The translations under genes and the position numbers were made by a program. 64,000 nucleotides of DNA from Gentiana macrophylla (taxonomy: Eukaryota; Streptophyta; Magnoliopsida; Gentianales; Gentianaceae). The stretch spans positions 1-64,000 of the forward strand of contig JAOBSW010000770.1 of NCBI GenBank assembly GCA_026214975.1. Direction: 5' to 3'. Position 1 is the stretch's first letter, and each line of letters starts with the position of its first letter. This document shows positions 53,724 through 64,000 of this stretch, in pieces. The notes beneath the pieces were generated by a model that was not told the origin of the DNA, did no database searches, and saw only the letters and a list, made by a program, of their open reading frames with translations.

Positions 53724-55483
53724 TGATGGGAGTCGACTTTACGTGATTCCGGTGCATTTTCCACCCCCGTTTATCCTACTTTTAGCACATTCTCGGTGTT
53801 TTTAGACCATTTTCGGGTAATATCGTGAGTTTATAGCACGGGGAGTAAATCCGTCGCTTTGATGGTTTACTACCTCTTTTTAGTGACATTAACCCATTCC
53901 CGAGCACTTTTACCCTCCGGAATTGTTTGTGTGTGTTGTTCGTTCATGAGATTGTAGGGTCTAGGTGTCACGAGAACCCGGAAGGCGAAGATTTATGATG
54001 AGAAGTATGATCAAGGTGCAAAAATGAGCCAAGTAAGAAGAAAAATGAAGAAAAGGAAGAAAAATAGTTGGTATCTTCATGCTACGTTCTGTTCATCAGC
54101 AATTTGACCTATGATGGAGGAATTTTCTGGTCATGGACTCTTCATGAAAGTTGTAGATAATTGAAATTTCTTTCCAACTCATTTTGAATCACTCAAATCG
54201 GAGTTATACATGCGAAGATATCATGGTTTTACTGCAGCCAGAAAGCTGCCAAATCTCAAACGCACGTTTGAGACTTTCAAACGTGCGTTCGGAACTGTTT
54301 TTTTTGGTACAGAGAGTTAGGGGCTGAAACGCGCGTTTGGGAACCTCCAAACGTGCGTTTGGGGTCATTTTCTGTAGATTTTGGCCCCTATAAATACCCA
54401 TTTCCATCGAATTTCATTAGCTTCTTCCCCCCCTCTCTTAGCAAAACTATACCCACTCTCTTGCACGAATTTTGTAATGGATTATTCCACTTTCTCTTAG
54501 CTTAGATTAGCTTAAACATAGTTAGATTCTACTCTTTCCAATATCAAATCTCAATTCCAAACTCAAAGTCTTCATATTTTAATTACATCTCTATTTTGTA
54601 CTTTTTGGATCTCAACTCGAATTTCTTCAAATTAATGGTACATTTCTCTTCTCTTTTACTTATTATGGCTTTCATTTACTTTTTTTATGTATGTTTTGAT
54701 TAGTATAATGAGTAGCTAATTCCTTTTCATAGTCGAATCATGTGAAATTTGGTGAAATCACCCTTTGGATGATGAAATTGGGAGTGGGTAGTGCTAATTA
54801 TTGTTTAATCTTGCTTGTTTCATGTCTTAGAACTTGTTATAACAGATTTGGGCTAGATTAGCTACCTAGGTCAAAAATCACACACATCAATCTTGAGAGT
54901 TGTTCAGATAGAGAGATGTGGGAAAAAGGGTTCTAAGATCGCGGCGTAGACTCGGCTTAGTTGTTAAGCCCGAGCCCAATGCGAGGTTACTCGTTTTCAC
55001 GTTTAAGCGGCTCTAGTGCATATCATGTCTTGTTAGTGAATCTTCTAAAGGGAAGGGCAGTTAACATGGCATAGGGTGTTAAAGGAGAGTTGTTCAGATC
55101 TTAGCACCAGAATTAGGAGCACGCACCCGTGAGACCGTTTGTAGGGGTTCGTTTGTTTTAATGCTCACTCCCGGTTTTGTCTATCCTTAGGGTTGAAACT
55201 AGCTATTTGGATCATGGTTCGGCTATGTCCCTCTCCCTTAGTTAAACTTCGTTAATAATCGCTTTAGTAGTTGTTGTAGTAATTAACCTTTTCAACCATC
55301 GATTTTCCTAGACTAAGTTTGAAGTTTGCTTTGGTATTCACAACCATATTCCTTTGGGTTCGACCTCGTACTCCTGTAGCTATGCTAGCAATCGACCCGG
55401 TACACTGCCGGTTAGAGAGTTAGTCTACCCACGGTTTCGAGTCTTTATAAATTGTTTTTGGAGGGTAGATTATATGCTCATCA
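53724..55483 (+). repeat. 5' LTR of Athila-B
   Basis: 1760 bp, from TGATGGGAGTCGACTTTACG to TATATGCTCATCA. The TATA box CCCTATAAATACCC is at 54389-54396. The U3 word array is at 54257-54362. Confidence 0.92.
54257..54362 (+). repeat. U3 word array in the Athila-B 5' LTR
   Basis: Four words (CAAACGCACGTTTG, CAAACGTGCGTTCG, AAACGCGCGTTTGG, CAAACGTGCGTTTGG) about 30 bp before the TATA box. The same array is at 59775-59880 in the 3' LTR. Confidence 0.7.
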
Positions 55484-55486
55484 AAA

Positions 55487-55504
55487 TGGCGCCGTTGCCG
55501 GGGA
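55487..55504 (+). other. primer-binding site of Athila-B (tRNA-Asp)
   Basis: TGGCGCCGTTGCCGGGGA, three bases after the LTR, is an exact match to the usual Athila/Tat site. Confidence 0.9.
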
Positions 55505-55690
55505 ATATGTTTTTGTGATATCTTGTAAGTGAACCGAAAGCTTAGGCCTAGGTTGTTTTTTTTTTTTCTTTTTCTTTTTTTCGGATGATGGTTTTTGTTG
55601 AAAGTCACACCACCTATTGCGGTGGTGGTGGTGACTAGATACCGTGATTGTGTTCTTGTTGTTTTACGAGATCTTGTAGCTTGAGCTTAA

Positions 55691-57106
55691 ATGGATGGAT
55701 TTTTCGATCAATACTACTCACTGAACAACAATACCCCTACCAACCTCAGGCACTGAACAAAGTTATCAACAACGATTCTTGCCTCACCTCAATATCAACA
55801 AAGCAGAGTAACCAAGGTTCATGGGCTTATCGATTGCCTTAGTGCATGCCAAAGTCAAAATTATGGTTATTCAAGTTATGAGCCACAACATTATGAGGGT
55901 TGTCCGAACCCTAGTGCTTATCAGAATACGGTGTTCATACTCAGCGTGTTGATAGCTTCACCAGATTCAGCCACTTGATCGAGTTTGGCATGGCAAGAGG
56001 CCTACTACTCACCTCCAATGAATCAAAGTCAAGTATGATCGGTTTCCCCATTCCACAAGAAGACTTCACCGACATTCAAATAGAGCGGATTAATTTTTAT
56101 TGAATGAGAGTTTGATTCAAATGAAGAAGGATATGCAAGAGTTCGATAGAAGATTTGACTCCGACATAAGAAATCTTGAAGACCGGATGAGGCAATTGAT
56201 TGAAAAGAGGAGGCATGAGAAAGAGGAAGAGACATATGCGATGAGCGGTGGTCGGGATGATGATGTTATCACCGAAAAGTTCAAAGTTGAGAGTGAGGTT
56301 GATGATTCGATTTGCCATGATGAGATTTACGAGGCCGGATAGTGAGTTGGGATTGCTCATAGTGCCACCTCCTATTGCGATATTTGATTATGGCAAGTTT
56401 CACGTTCTACTATTGCACCTTCACCCTTGAGATGAAAATTGATGATACCTTGGTGGAATGTGTGGTGGAACCGACCATTGTTATGGTGAGCAAGAATTTT
56501 TGGTGATGAAGATAGCTCGTTTTGGGATGAAGAGGAGTTGCAAGACTTGGAAATGGAGGAGGTGCAACTTTTATCTATTACACTTGTCTCCGATGAAATA
56601 CGAGATGATGACTTGGAGGGGTGTCACGATAGATTTGAGCACACCTTGTTTGATGAGACACAATTAGAGTCGGAAGAAGCGGGATCCCCATTTCACCCTC
56701 ACTCCCAATTGAAGTAAATGAAGATGTCGTTATGAAGAGTGTGGTGAAATCGTATGAGACTGAAGAGCCATTTATGGTAGAGCTACCGGGAGAAGTGGAG
56801 ATTATTAGCATGCCGGTCCCGGATTATTACACTCTTCCACCTTGTGTTGATAAGTATTATGTGATTGATTTTGCGTACTTACCGGTAGATGGAGCTCATA
56901 GAATTTGTAAAAGGGGACAACTACCATGGAATGGCAATTACAAGAAGAAGGTGATGAGAGATTTTAACAAAAGAGGATTCCCGAGTTGGGAAGAGGTAAC
57001 ATCGAGGGCCATGAGAGGTAAGTTTCTAGCGAACTCGGATTCCGTGATGCTTGCTATTTTTAGTCTTCTTGAGTTGTCGATCTTTTTGAGCTCAGATTTT
57101 GGTTGA
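55691..57106 (+). pseudogene. Athila-B gag-like remnants
   Basis: A start MDGFFDQYYSLNNNTPTN at 55691 soon breaks. 56100-56342 encodes a coiled-coil piece (MNESLIQMKKDMQEFDRRFD, NLEDRMRQLIEKRRHEKEEE). 56732-57106 encodes MKSVVKSYETEEPFMVELPG, YYVIDFAYLPVDGAHRICKR and VMRDFNKRGFPSWEEVTSRA. The pieces lie in different frames with stops between. No retropepsin motif is seen. The last piece resembles no domain I can name; similar text occurs in Athila-type internal regions. Confidence 0.55.
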
Positions 57107-59227
57107 TGGTTTTGGTGATACTTGTTTGAAATAAAATATTTGAATTGTTGTTTTGAGTCTTTTGAGGTATGAGTACGTTTAGTGCCACTACGTCGATGCT
57201 AACGACGTTAAACAAAGCACTTCTACATTTTCTCGCATGTGCCAATAGTATAACTTTATAAAAATTGGCACCGTATAAGTCATCTCGTCGAGCCAACGAT
57301 GTAAAACAAAGGCGCTTGGGGGAGGCAACCCACCTTTTTGGTAGTAATAATGTGTTTGAAGTGGTCTTTGGGTGCAAGAGAGGAGAGTTTGGCTTAAAAT
57401 ATAGGTTGGGATGAGAATTTCTTTTTCGTTCCGGCTCTTGTACATAGACGGGGATGTTTTTATGTGAGCCTCTGTGGCCTTATTTTATGCGTGGATGCTC
57501 TGTGTTTCTTTTGATTATATTTACATCCAGTGCAATTCCCGTCTAGTATTGTTGATATGCTTTGATACTTTGTTTGTGGCATGGCTTCTATTTTTATATA
57601 TCTCGTATCTATCACCATCTTTTGGCACGTGGACTTTTCCCGTGCATGTGTTTGCCTTGGTTTCTGCTTCTATGGTTTCAGATACTCGAGATGGAGCTTA
57701 TTAGAAGATGTCACGTGGGCTACTAGTGCGCCCTTCTGCCGGGTCTTTTTGGCCAAACAGCTAAGTCTTTTACTCTTTTTATCTCTCACACACTGAGGAC
57801 AGTGTTTCGTTTAAGTGTGGGGTGGGGGACTTAGCCGTTCTCTTGTTTTTATTGTTAAATGTGCTTAATATGTGGTATGCTTAGCCGATGACCGGGCTTG
57901 AGTCGATTTTTGGGTAATTTTTAAAAGTTTTCAAGAGTTTTCAACACCGTGCTGTATGTGTTATTCTCACATTTGAGTGGTGATCACCTTAGTAAGACCC
58001 TGAACGTGTACACTGCGGTTTGATATTATCTTGAGAATGGAGTTTATTAATTTCACGTAAGCTATACTTTATGCACAATTTGATTACTACCACCTCACAT
58101 ACCACTAGTCTTGAGGCGAAATAGAAAGGTTCACCTAAGTAGGATACGGGATGACGGTCATGGCGTCTCTTTGACCAACCATAGCCAAATAAGCCTTATC
58201 CCAACAATAAACCTTCGTAACCCCTCTCAGCCTTGATAGAATGGTCTGACCACCATTCGTTTTATAGCCGTTTTGTTACTTAGTCAGAAACCTACCTTGA
58301 GCCGTAATTTTGGTCACATTTCCTTCATTTATACCCTACGAGTGGACTTAGTCTCTTGTTAGGACACACTTGCTAAGGCAAGTGTGGGGTGGGGGAAAGG
58401 ATGTCTTGTGATGGGTTGGTGTTTTCTTGGTTTGGAGCTATAAGGAGAAGGGGAGCTCGTTGGGCCTAGTGTTTGGGTTTGGACCAAAAAGAAAAGAGAA
58501 AAATCTGTGAAATTCTTCATTCTTTCCTTAAAAAAAAAAAGAAGAGAACTCAATCAATCAAAGTTCAAAATAAATTAGAAAGTTCTCAATGAATAAGAGT
58601 TTGGAGTTTATAAAATAAAGGGTTGGAATCAAAGTGATGAGCTCAAAAGTTATCTTTATGATGTTGGAGTTGGGATAGTGAGATAGGTGCTAATGTATTA
58701 GATCTCGCCTCATAACACTTGAAACATAGTTGACTGTGGCAATGAGTTCGGGTATGTTAGTATCCTAAAAAAGTGTTCAATTAAATCAAAAAGGAGTTTG
58801 GGTGGTTTGTATGGTAGATGAAGTGGTACACTTGTTGATTAGGTTCACTCGTACTTCTTTTTCTCCCGTTCCCAAAATATCCTTTTCGATTAACTGGAAT
58901 TACCCCGAGCCTAACGTTATAACCCTTCAAGTCCTACCCGATTGTGTCCAAACTTAGTGACCTTGATTAGTGGAGAGGCTAGTGGGTATGATACGGTTGG
59001 TAGACTTTTGGTCGGGATTCAAGCCCCGACAATCATTTTGAGCACTTGGTTTTTAGCTTGGCACCACACACACTCCATTTTCTTGATAATGTTATAACCG
59101 GTGTGTATATGTTCGTGTTTCATACTTTGTGGTTACCTCGAGGGTGTGAATAGTAGCACCTACATCACAAAGTTGAATCCCTTGGTTGGTTTTAAAACGC
59201 CTAATTTACTCGAGGGCGAGCAAAGGC
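57107..59227 (+). other. Athila-B 3' internal region with repeated purine tracts
   Basis: No coding frame of note. Two copies of AAGTGTGGGGTGGGGGA lie at 57813-57829 and 58380-58396, matching the functional tract at 59228-59242. Text near 58060-58160 and 58880-59220 is similar to the Athila-A 3' region (6830-8060, opposite strand), showing common ancestry. Confidence 0.65.
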
Positions 59228-59242
59228 TAAGTGTGGGGTGGT
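59228..59242 (+). other. polypurine tract of Athila-B
   Basis: TAAGTGTGGGGTGGT directly before the 3' LTR start TGATGGG. Confidence 0.8.
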
Positions 59243-60999
59243 TGATGGGAGTCGACTTTACGTGATTCCGGTGCATTTTCCACCCCCGTTTATCCTACTT
59301 TTAGCACATTCTCGGTGATTTTAGACCATTTTCGGGTAATATCATGAGTTTATAGCACGGGGAGTAAATCCGTCGCTTTGATGGTTTACTACCTCTTTTT
59401 AGTGACATTAACCCATTCCCGAGCACTTTTACCCTCCGGAATTGTTTGTGTGTGTTGTTCGTTCATGAGATTGTAGGGTCTAGGTGTCACGAGAACCCGG
59501 AAGGCAAAGATTTATGATGAGAAGTATGATCAAGGTGCAAAAATGAGCCAAGGAAGAAGAAAAATGAAGAAAAGGAAGAAAAATAGTTGGTATCTTCATG
59601 CTACGTTCTGTTCATCAGCAATTTGACCTATGATGGAGGAATTTTCTGGTCATCGACTCTTCATGAAAGTTGTAGATAATTGAAAGAGCTTTCCAACGCA
59701 TTTTGAATCACTCAAATCGGAGTTATACATGCAAAGATATCATGGTTTTACTGCAGCGTAAAGCTGCCAAATCTCAAACGCACGTTTGAGACTTTCAAAC
59801 GTGCGTTCGAAGGCTGTTTTTTTAGTACAGAGAGTTAGGGGCTGAAACGCGCGTTTGGGAACCTCCAAACGTGCGTTTGGGGTCATTTTCTGTAGATTTT
59901 GGCCCCTATAAATACCTATTTCCATCGAATTTCATTAGCTTCTTCCCCCCTCTCTTAGCAAAACTATACCCACTCTCTTGCATGAATTTTGTAATGGATT
60001 ATTCCACTTTCTCTTAGCTTAGATTAGCTTAAACATAGTTAGATTCTACTCTTTCCAAGCTCAAATCTCAATTCAAAACTCAAAGTCTTCATCTTTTAAT
60101 TACATCTCTATTTTGTACTTTTTGGATCTCAACTCGAATTTCTTCAAATTAATGGTAAATTTCTCTTCTCTTTTACTTATTATGGCTTTCATTTACTTTT
60201 TTATGTATGTTTTGATTAGTATAATGAGTAGCTAATCCCTTTTCATAGTCGAATCATGTGAAATTTGGTGAAATCACCCTTTGGATGATGAAATTGGGAG
60301 TGGGTAGTGCTAATTATTGTTTAATCTTGCTTGTTTCATGTCTTAGAACTTGTTATAACAGATTTGGGCTAGATTAGCTACCTAGGTCAAAAATCACACA
60401 CATCAATCTTGAGAGTTGTTCAGATAGAGAGATGTGGGAAAAGGGGTTCTAAGATCGCGGCGTAGACTCGGCTTAGTTGTTAAGCCTGAGCACAATGCGA
60501 GGTTACTCGTTTTCACGTTTAAGCGGCTCTAGTGCATATCATGTCTTGTTAGTGAATCTTCTAAAGGGAAGGGCAGTTAACATGACATAGGGTGTTAAAG
60601 GAGAGTTGTTCAGATCTTAGCACCAGAATTAGGAGCACGCACCCGTGAGATCGTTTGCAGGGGTTCGTTTGTTTTAATGCTCACTCCCGGTTTTGTCTAT
60701 CCTTAGGGTTGAAATTAGCTATTTGAATCATGGTTCGGCTATGTCCCTCTCCCTTAGTTAAACTTCGTTAATAATCGCTTTAGTAGTTGTTGTAGTAATT
60801 AACCTTTTCAACCATCGATTTTCCTAGACTAAGTTTGAAGTTTGCTTTGGTATTCACAACCATATTCCTTTGGGTTCGACCTCGTACTCCTGTAGCTATG
60901 CTAGCAATCGACCCGGTACACTGCCGGTTAGAGAGTTAGTCTACCCACGGTTTCGAGTCTTTATAAATTGTTTTTGGAGGGTAGATTATATGCTCATCA
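59243..60999 (+). repeat. 3' LTR of Athila-B
   Basis: 1757 bp, the near-identical partner of 53724-55483. TATA box at 59907-59914 and U3 word array at 59775-59880. Confidence 0.92.
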
Positions 61000-61004
61000 G
61001 TAAC

Positions 61005-62078
61005 TAGAATCACTTCAATAAGGGTTCTTATTGCGATTGATGCGGTCTATAACTTGGAAATCCATCAAATGAATGTTAAGACTGCCTTCTTAAATGGTGA
61101 ATTGGAGGAATAAATATACATGGAACAACCTGAGGGGTTTGTAGTTCCAGGTCAAGAACACAAGGTGTGTCGACTCGCTAAATCATTGTATGGGCTAAAA
61201 CAAGTGCCAAAACAATGGCTCCAAAAATTTGATCAAACGATGTTGTCAAATGGGTTTAAGATTAATGAGTGTGAAAAATGTGTCTATATCAAGAACACTT
61301 CTAATTCTTATGTGATAGTATGTCTATATGTTGATGACATGTTGATCATTGGAAGTACTCGTGATATAATCATGAATACTAAGAAGATGTTGACATGGAA
61401 TTTTGATATGAAGGATATAGGAGTTGCAGATGTAATTTTGGGAATTAAAATCTCTAGAATGTCTGGTGGACTTGCTCTGTAGCAGTCTCATTATAATCAG
61501 TCTGTTCTAAAAAGATTTAATGTCTTTCATGAAAGTCCAGTAAAAACTCCAATTGACTTAAGTTTGCACTTAGTCAAGAACAAAGGTGAACCCGTATTTC
61601 AATTGAAATATTCACAAATCATAGGATGTCTGATGTACATAACCAATTGTACAAGACCAGATGTAGCATGTGCTCTGAATAAGCTAAGCTGATTTACTAG
61701 CAATCCAAATGAGGATCATTGGAAAGCTCTGAATAGGGTACTAAGGTACTTAAAATTTACAATGAATCTGAATTTATGTTATTAAAGATATCCAGCAGTA
61801 TTAGAAGGATACTGTGATGCAAATTGGATATCTGACTCCAAAGATTCGAAAGCCACAAGTAGATATGTATTCACTATTGGTGGTGCTGTGGTGTCATGGA
61901 AATCCACAAAGCAAACATGCATAGCTCGTTCCACGATGGAAGTTGGGTTTATTGCATAGACAAGGCAGGAGAAGAAGCAGAATGGCTTCATAATTTACTA
62001 GAGGACATTCCATGCTGGACTAAACCTATAGCTCCAAAAGCATACATAGTGATAGTCAGTCGTCTATAAGTCAGGCAC
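61005..62078 (+). pseudogene. copia-E reverse transcriptase 3' piece and RNase H
   Basis: RITSIRVLIAIDAVYNLEIH and MNVKTAFLNGELEE, a stop, then MEQPEGFVVPGQEHKVCRLA, KSLYGLKQVPKQWLQKFDQT and IVCLYVDDMLIIGS with the catalytic YVDD. FDMKDIGVADVILGIKISRM and CLMYITNCTRPDVACALNKL follow. RNase H starts near 61790 ([40 protein letters not shown]) and is cut at 62078 by the next LTR. The first catalytic motif reads NVKTAF (Asp to Asn). Confidence 0.85.
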
Positions 62079-63636
62079 TGTTAAGGGTGATTTTATACGA
62101 TTTATAATGCTATATTTTATGATATTTTCCCCCATATTTGTATGAAATTGCATAAGAAACGTGTGTTTAATGGAAATATTGAGTAAATGATATTTTAGAT
62201 GAGTTAATCGCAAAATAGGTTGATTTATGTGCTTTAATTATGTTTTACGATTATTTGAGCGATATTACATTTTGTGGTGTTTTTATATGATGTAGATACA
62301 CTTTTCAAGGCTCAAATGATGATCAAAAGAGATAAGAGTCGAAATATATGGTGATTAAAGGAGATAATGAAGGAATTGACAAGATGAAAAGAGATAGAGA
62401 TCAAAGAAATCAAGATTCGAACATTTGGGTGGCGTCTGAATCTCAAATCCAGTGGACGGGCGTCTAGTGAATTGAACGTGCGTCCAAGGATGGAAAGTTG
62501 ATTCAGGAAGTTTGGACGCTGAGGTGGACGCTGGGTGGACGAGCGTATGATCATGACTCGGCCCGATTTGAAGTTCATATGAAGAATGGACGGGCGTTCA
62601 AGGATCCAGACGGGCGTCCGGTAGCCGACTTAGCGAAACCGACTTAGAAATCTATAAATATGCGGCTGTTTCTCAACCCTAAGGATACCATACACTCATT
62701 ATTCAAAACCCTAAACCTAGGGGCGGCTTTTAGGCTGCGTTTTTCTCCTTTTATTCCAGTTTTTATGCATTTTAGATCTAGATTAAACTAGTTACTTTTA
62801 TGTACTATTTACGCAAATTCGAGTTCTTGCCGAGGATGTTCGAGAGGCTAAAAGCTTCATCAAACGAGTATTGTGAAGCCATCCAATGATTGTTGATTTC
62901 GTTTTCATCGGTTGTACTGTGAGTTTTTATTTAAAGGTTGTTTCTTATTCATGTTTATTACGTTTAATTGCTTTTACATCGGAAGATATGCATGTGTGAT
63001 TGTTTATTGTTGATGGAAATCTTAATAAACCCTAGATCATCATGAATAAGAATAGTAATTCGAATCTATCATAACGGAAGTTAATAGGTTTAATTGCTAG
63101 ATTATAAACATAAAGTTTACACATTTGGTTAGAAAACGCGTTAATCTTGCATTGGAAGATAATAGATTAATAGATGAACTTTCTAAGGAATTAGGGTTCA
63201 TGTTTAGATAAGGTGAATCACAACCTAGATAAAAACCACAACATAATCGAGATAGGAAATCAATGCTTGTTGGATAGGTGGATCAATCCTCGTTTGTTCG
63301 TTATAAACTTGATTTAAATCCCTAAAACTTGAATTTGTTTAGTTAGTTTACTTTTATTTGCATCTTAGACTAGTGTAGTTTAAATAAATTCGCAACCCGT
63401 ATTCTTCCTAGCTTTGGATTACATCCTCTGTCTAGTTTTATTTTCTGTTTTGTTTTGTTTCATTCGCTGTTTAGTTTATTAATCGTGACATAGGTTAGTT
63501 AGTTAAACAAAAACTAGGGTTAGCAATCGCCAGTTCCCCGTAAGATCGACCCGGCATTAACCACTATTACTACGATCCTTATACTTGAGGTTAACTGGAT
63601 TATTACTTGTTTGCTTTATTAGATAAATCCGTGACA
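62079..63636 (+). repeat. 5' LTR of a tRNA-Asp-primed gypsy element (Tat/Athila group) leaving the window
   Basis: About 1558 bp from TGTTAAGGGTGATTTTATAC to AATCCGTGACA, followed by AGTTTT and the primer site. The TATA box TCTATAAATATG is at 62653-62660, preceded by repeated GGACGGGCGT words (about 62430-62630). It interrupts copia-E RNase H. The start may be 62079 or 62089; no partner LTR is available to decide. Confidence 0.7.
62430..62630 (+). repeat. U3 word array, GGACGGGCGTC type
   Basis: At least six words such as GTGGACGGGCGTC, GAACGTGCGTCC, GGTGGACGCTG and CAGACGGGCGTCC within 200 bp, ending about 25 bp before the TATA box. This is the same position as the AAACGYGCGTTTG arrays of the Athila LTRs, with a different but related core (ACGNGCGT). 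Confidence 0.6.
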
Positions 63637-63642
63637 AGTTTT

Positions 63643-63660
63643 TGGCGCCGTTGCCGGGGA
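63643..63660 (+). other. primer-binding site of the rightmost element (tRNA-Asp)
   Basis: TGGCGCCGTTGCCGGGGA, an exact match to the Athila-B site, about 6 bp after the inferred LTR end. Confidence 0.9.
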
Positions 63661-64000
63661 ACCGGACGGTTGTTTAGTTTTTGTTTTTCGTTTTTCTATC
63701 TGTTTTTGTTTTTCCTGTTTTTATTTCGTTTTAAATTCTTGTTTTAGTTGATAATCGTTTAGGTGATTAGTTAATTAGGGTTTTAGTTTAGGATTTAAGG
63801 TTCTCTTGTGATTAGTTTCCCCCTCTATCTCTTCTCTCGGTTTCTGTTTCTATTCTTTCGTTCTCCTTCTTGTCTGTTATTTTTCTGCAAATTTCTGTTT
63901 TGTTCTAATTTTCCCGCTACCAAGCGGGCGTGCTCGGGATATCGGACGTCCGTCCGGCTGGAAAATTTTCAATTTCGCTTACATTTTTAACCACTTAGGC
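63661..64000 (+). other. leader of the rightmost element
   Basis: T-rich untranslated leader with no gag start seen before the window ends. It includes another CGGACGTCCGTCCGG palindrome near 63943-63957. Confidence 0.5.

Larger units (their letters stand above)
53724..60999 (+). mobile_element. non-autonomous Athila-like element (Athila-B), relatively young
   Basis: 7.3 kb with LTRs 53724-55483 and 59243-60999, perfect GTAAC duplications (53719-53723 and 61000-61004), a tRNA-Asp primer site and a polypurine tract. The 3.8-kb interior has gag-like remnants only, and no protease, reverse transcriptase or integrase. By eye the two LTRs differ at only a few tens of positions, far less than the Athila-A pair. 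A solo LTR of the same family is at 22475-24216. Confidence 0.92.
49483..62078 (+). mobile_element. Ty1/copia element (copia-E), cut by Athila-B and truncated
   Basis: A 5' LTR-like region (49483-50783), gag from 50992, protease, integrase and the first third of reverse transcriptase run to 53718. Athila-B interrupts at 53724-60999. Reverse transcriptase and part of RNase H continue from 61005 until another LTR begins at 62079. The GTAAC target duplication (53719-53723 and 61000-61004) shows both halves belong together. Scattered stops and frameshifts make it inactive. Confidence 0.88.

Noticed and set aside
56029..56360. Minus-strand frames opposite the Athila-B gag
   Set aside because: Antisense to the coiled-coil gag fragment and unsupported by any motif.
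63808..63990. 60-residue Phe/Leu-rich frame at the right edge as a membrane peptide
   Set aside because: It sits in the T-rich leader of an LTR element; T-rich DNA gives Phe/Leu by composition.

Overview
This window is nuclear DNA of a flowering plant, most likely a eudicot. It is almost entirely nested LTR retrotransposons (Ty3/gypsy and Ty1/copia) inserted in and around one decayed plant gene. The plant evidence is: primer-binding sites matching tRNA-iMet (TGGTATCAGAGC) and tRNA-Asp (TGGCGCCGTTGCCGGGGA); Athila/Tat-type and Sirevirus-type elements; an intron-containing cysteine-rich receptor-like kinase (CRK/DUF26-RLK) gene; and MITEs with hAT-like and Mutator-like target-site duplications. 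No intact cellular gene, rRNA, tRNA or CRISPR array was found. The species cannot be named from the sequence.

Layout. 1-2239: 3' part of a degenerate gypsy element with its 3' LTR. 2240-4322: a gene-poor stretch with a ~1 kb imperfect inverted repeat whose right arm carries a MULE-like MITE. 4323-47230 (minus strand): a CRK pseudogene. Its six recognisable exons (transmembrane segment through the kinase C-terminus) lie in the right order and orientation but are spread over about 43 kb by insertions. Athila-A (5010-16136) sits on the 3' edge of exon 5. A Sirevirus-like copia element (16633-40096) and a second copia element, copia-C (40461-45671), sit in the intron between exons 4 and 5. A 255-bp hAT-like MITE sits in the intron between exons 3 and 4. 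47542-49126: a truncated Tnt1-like copia (copia-D). 49483-62078: another copia (copia-E), cut inside its reverse transcriptase by a relatively young non-autonomous Athila-like element (Athila-B, 53724-60999) and ended by the 5' LTR of a further tRNA-Asp-primed element that runs off the window (62079-64000).

Second-level insertions: a solo copia LTR in Athila-A (9975-11943); a solo Athila-B LTR in the Sirevirus env-like ORF (22475-24216); and, in the Sirevirus protease/integrase region, an LTR-internal-LTR-internal-LTR-internal-LTR array of a non-autonomous gypsy relative (27904-35863). Nearly all have visible 5-bp target-site duplications, so the order of events can be read: CRK gene, then Athila-A, the Sirevirus and copia-C, then the elements inside them.

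Most interesting points: the exploded kinase gene and the insertion at its splice donor; the tandem array whose two inner junctions carry the same deletion; the Sirevirus env-like ORF preceded by its own G-box/TATA promoter-like block; arrays of AAACGYGCGTTTG-like words just upstream of the TATA box in several Athila/Tat LTRs; and the inverted repeat next to the CRK 3' end, which has a TATA-like box beside it and could yield a long hairpin RNA.
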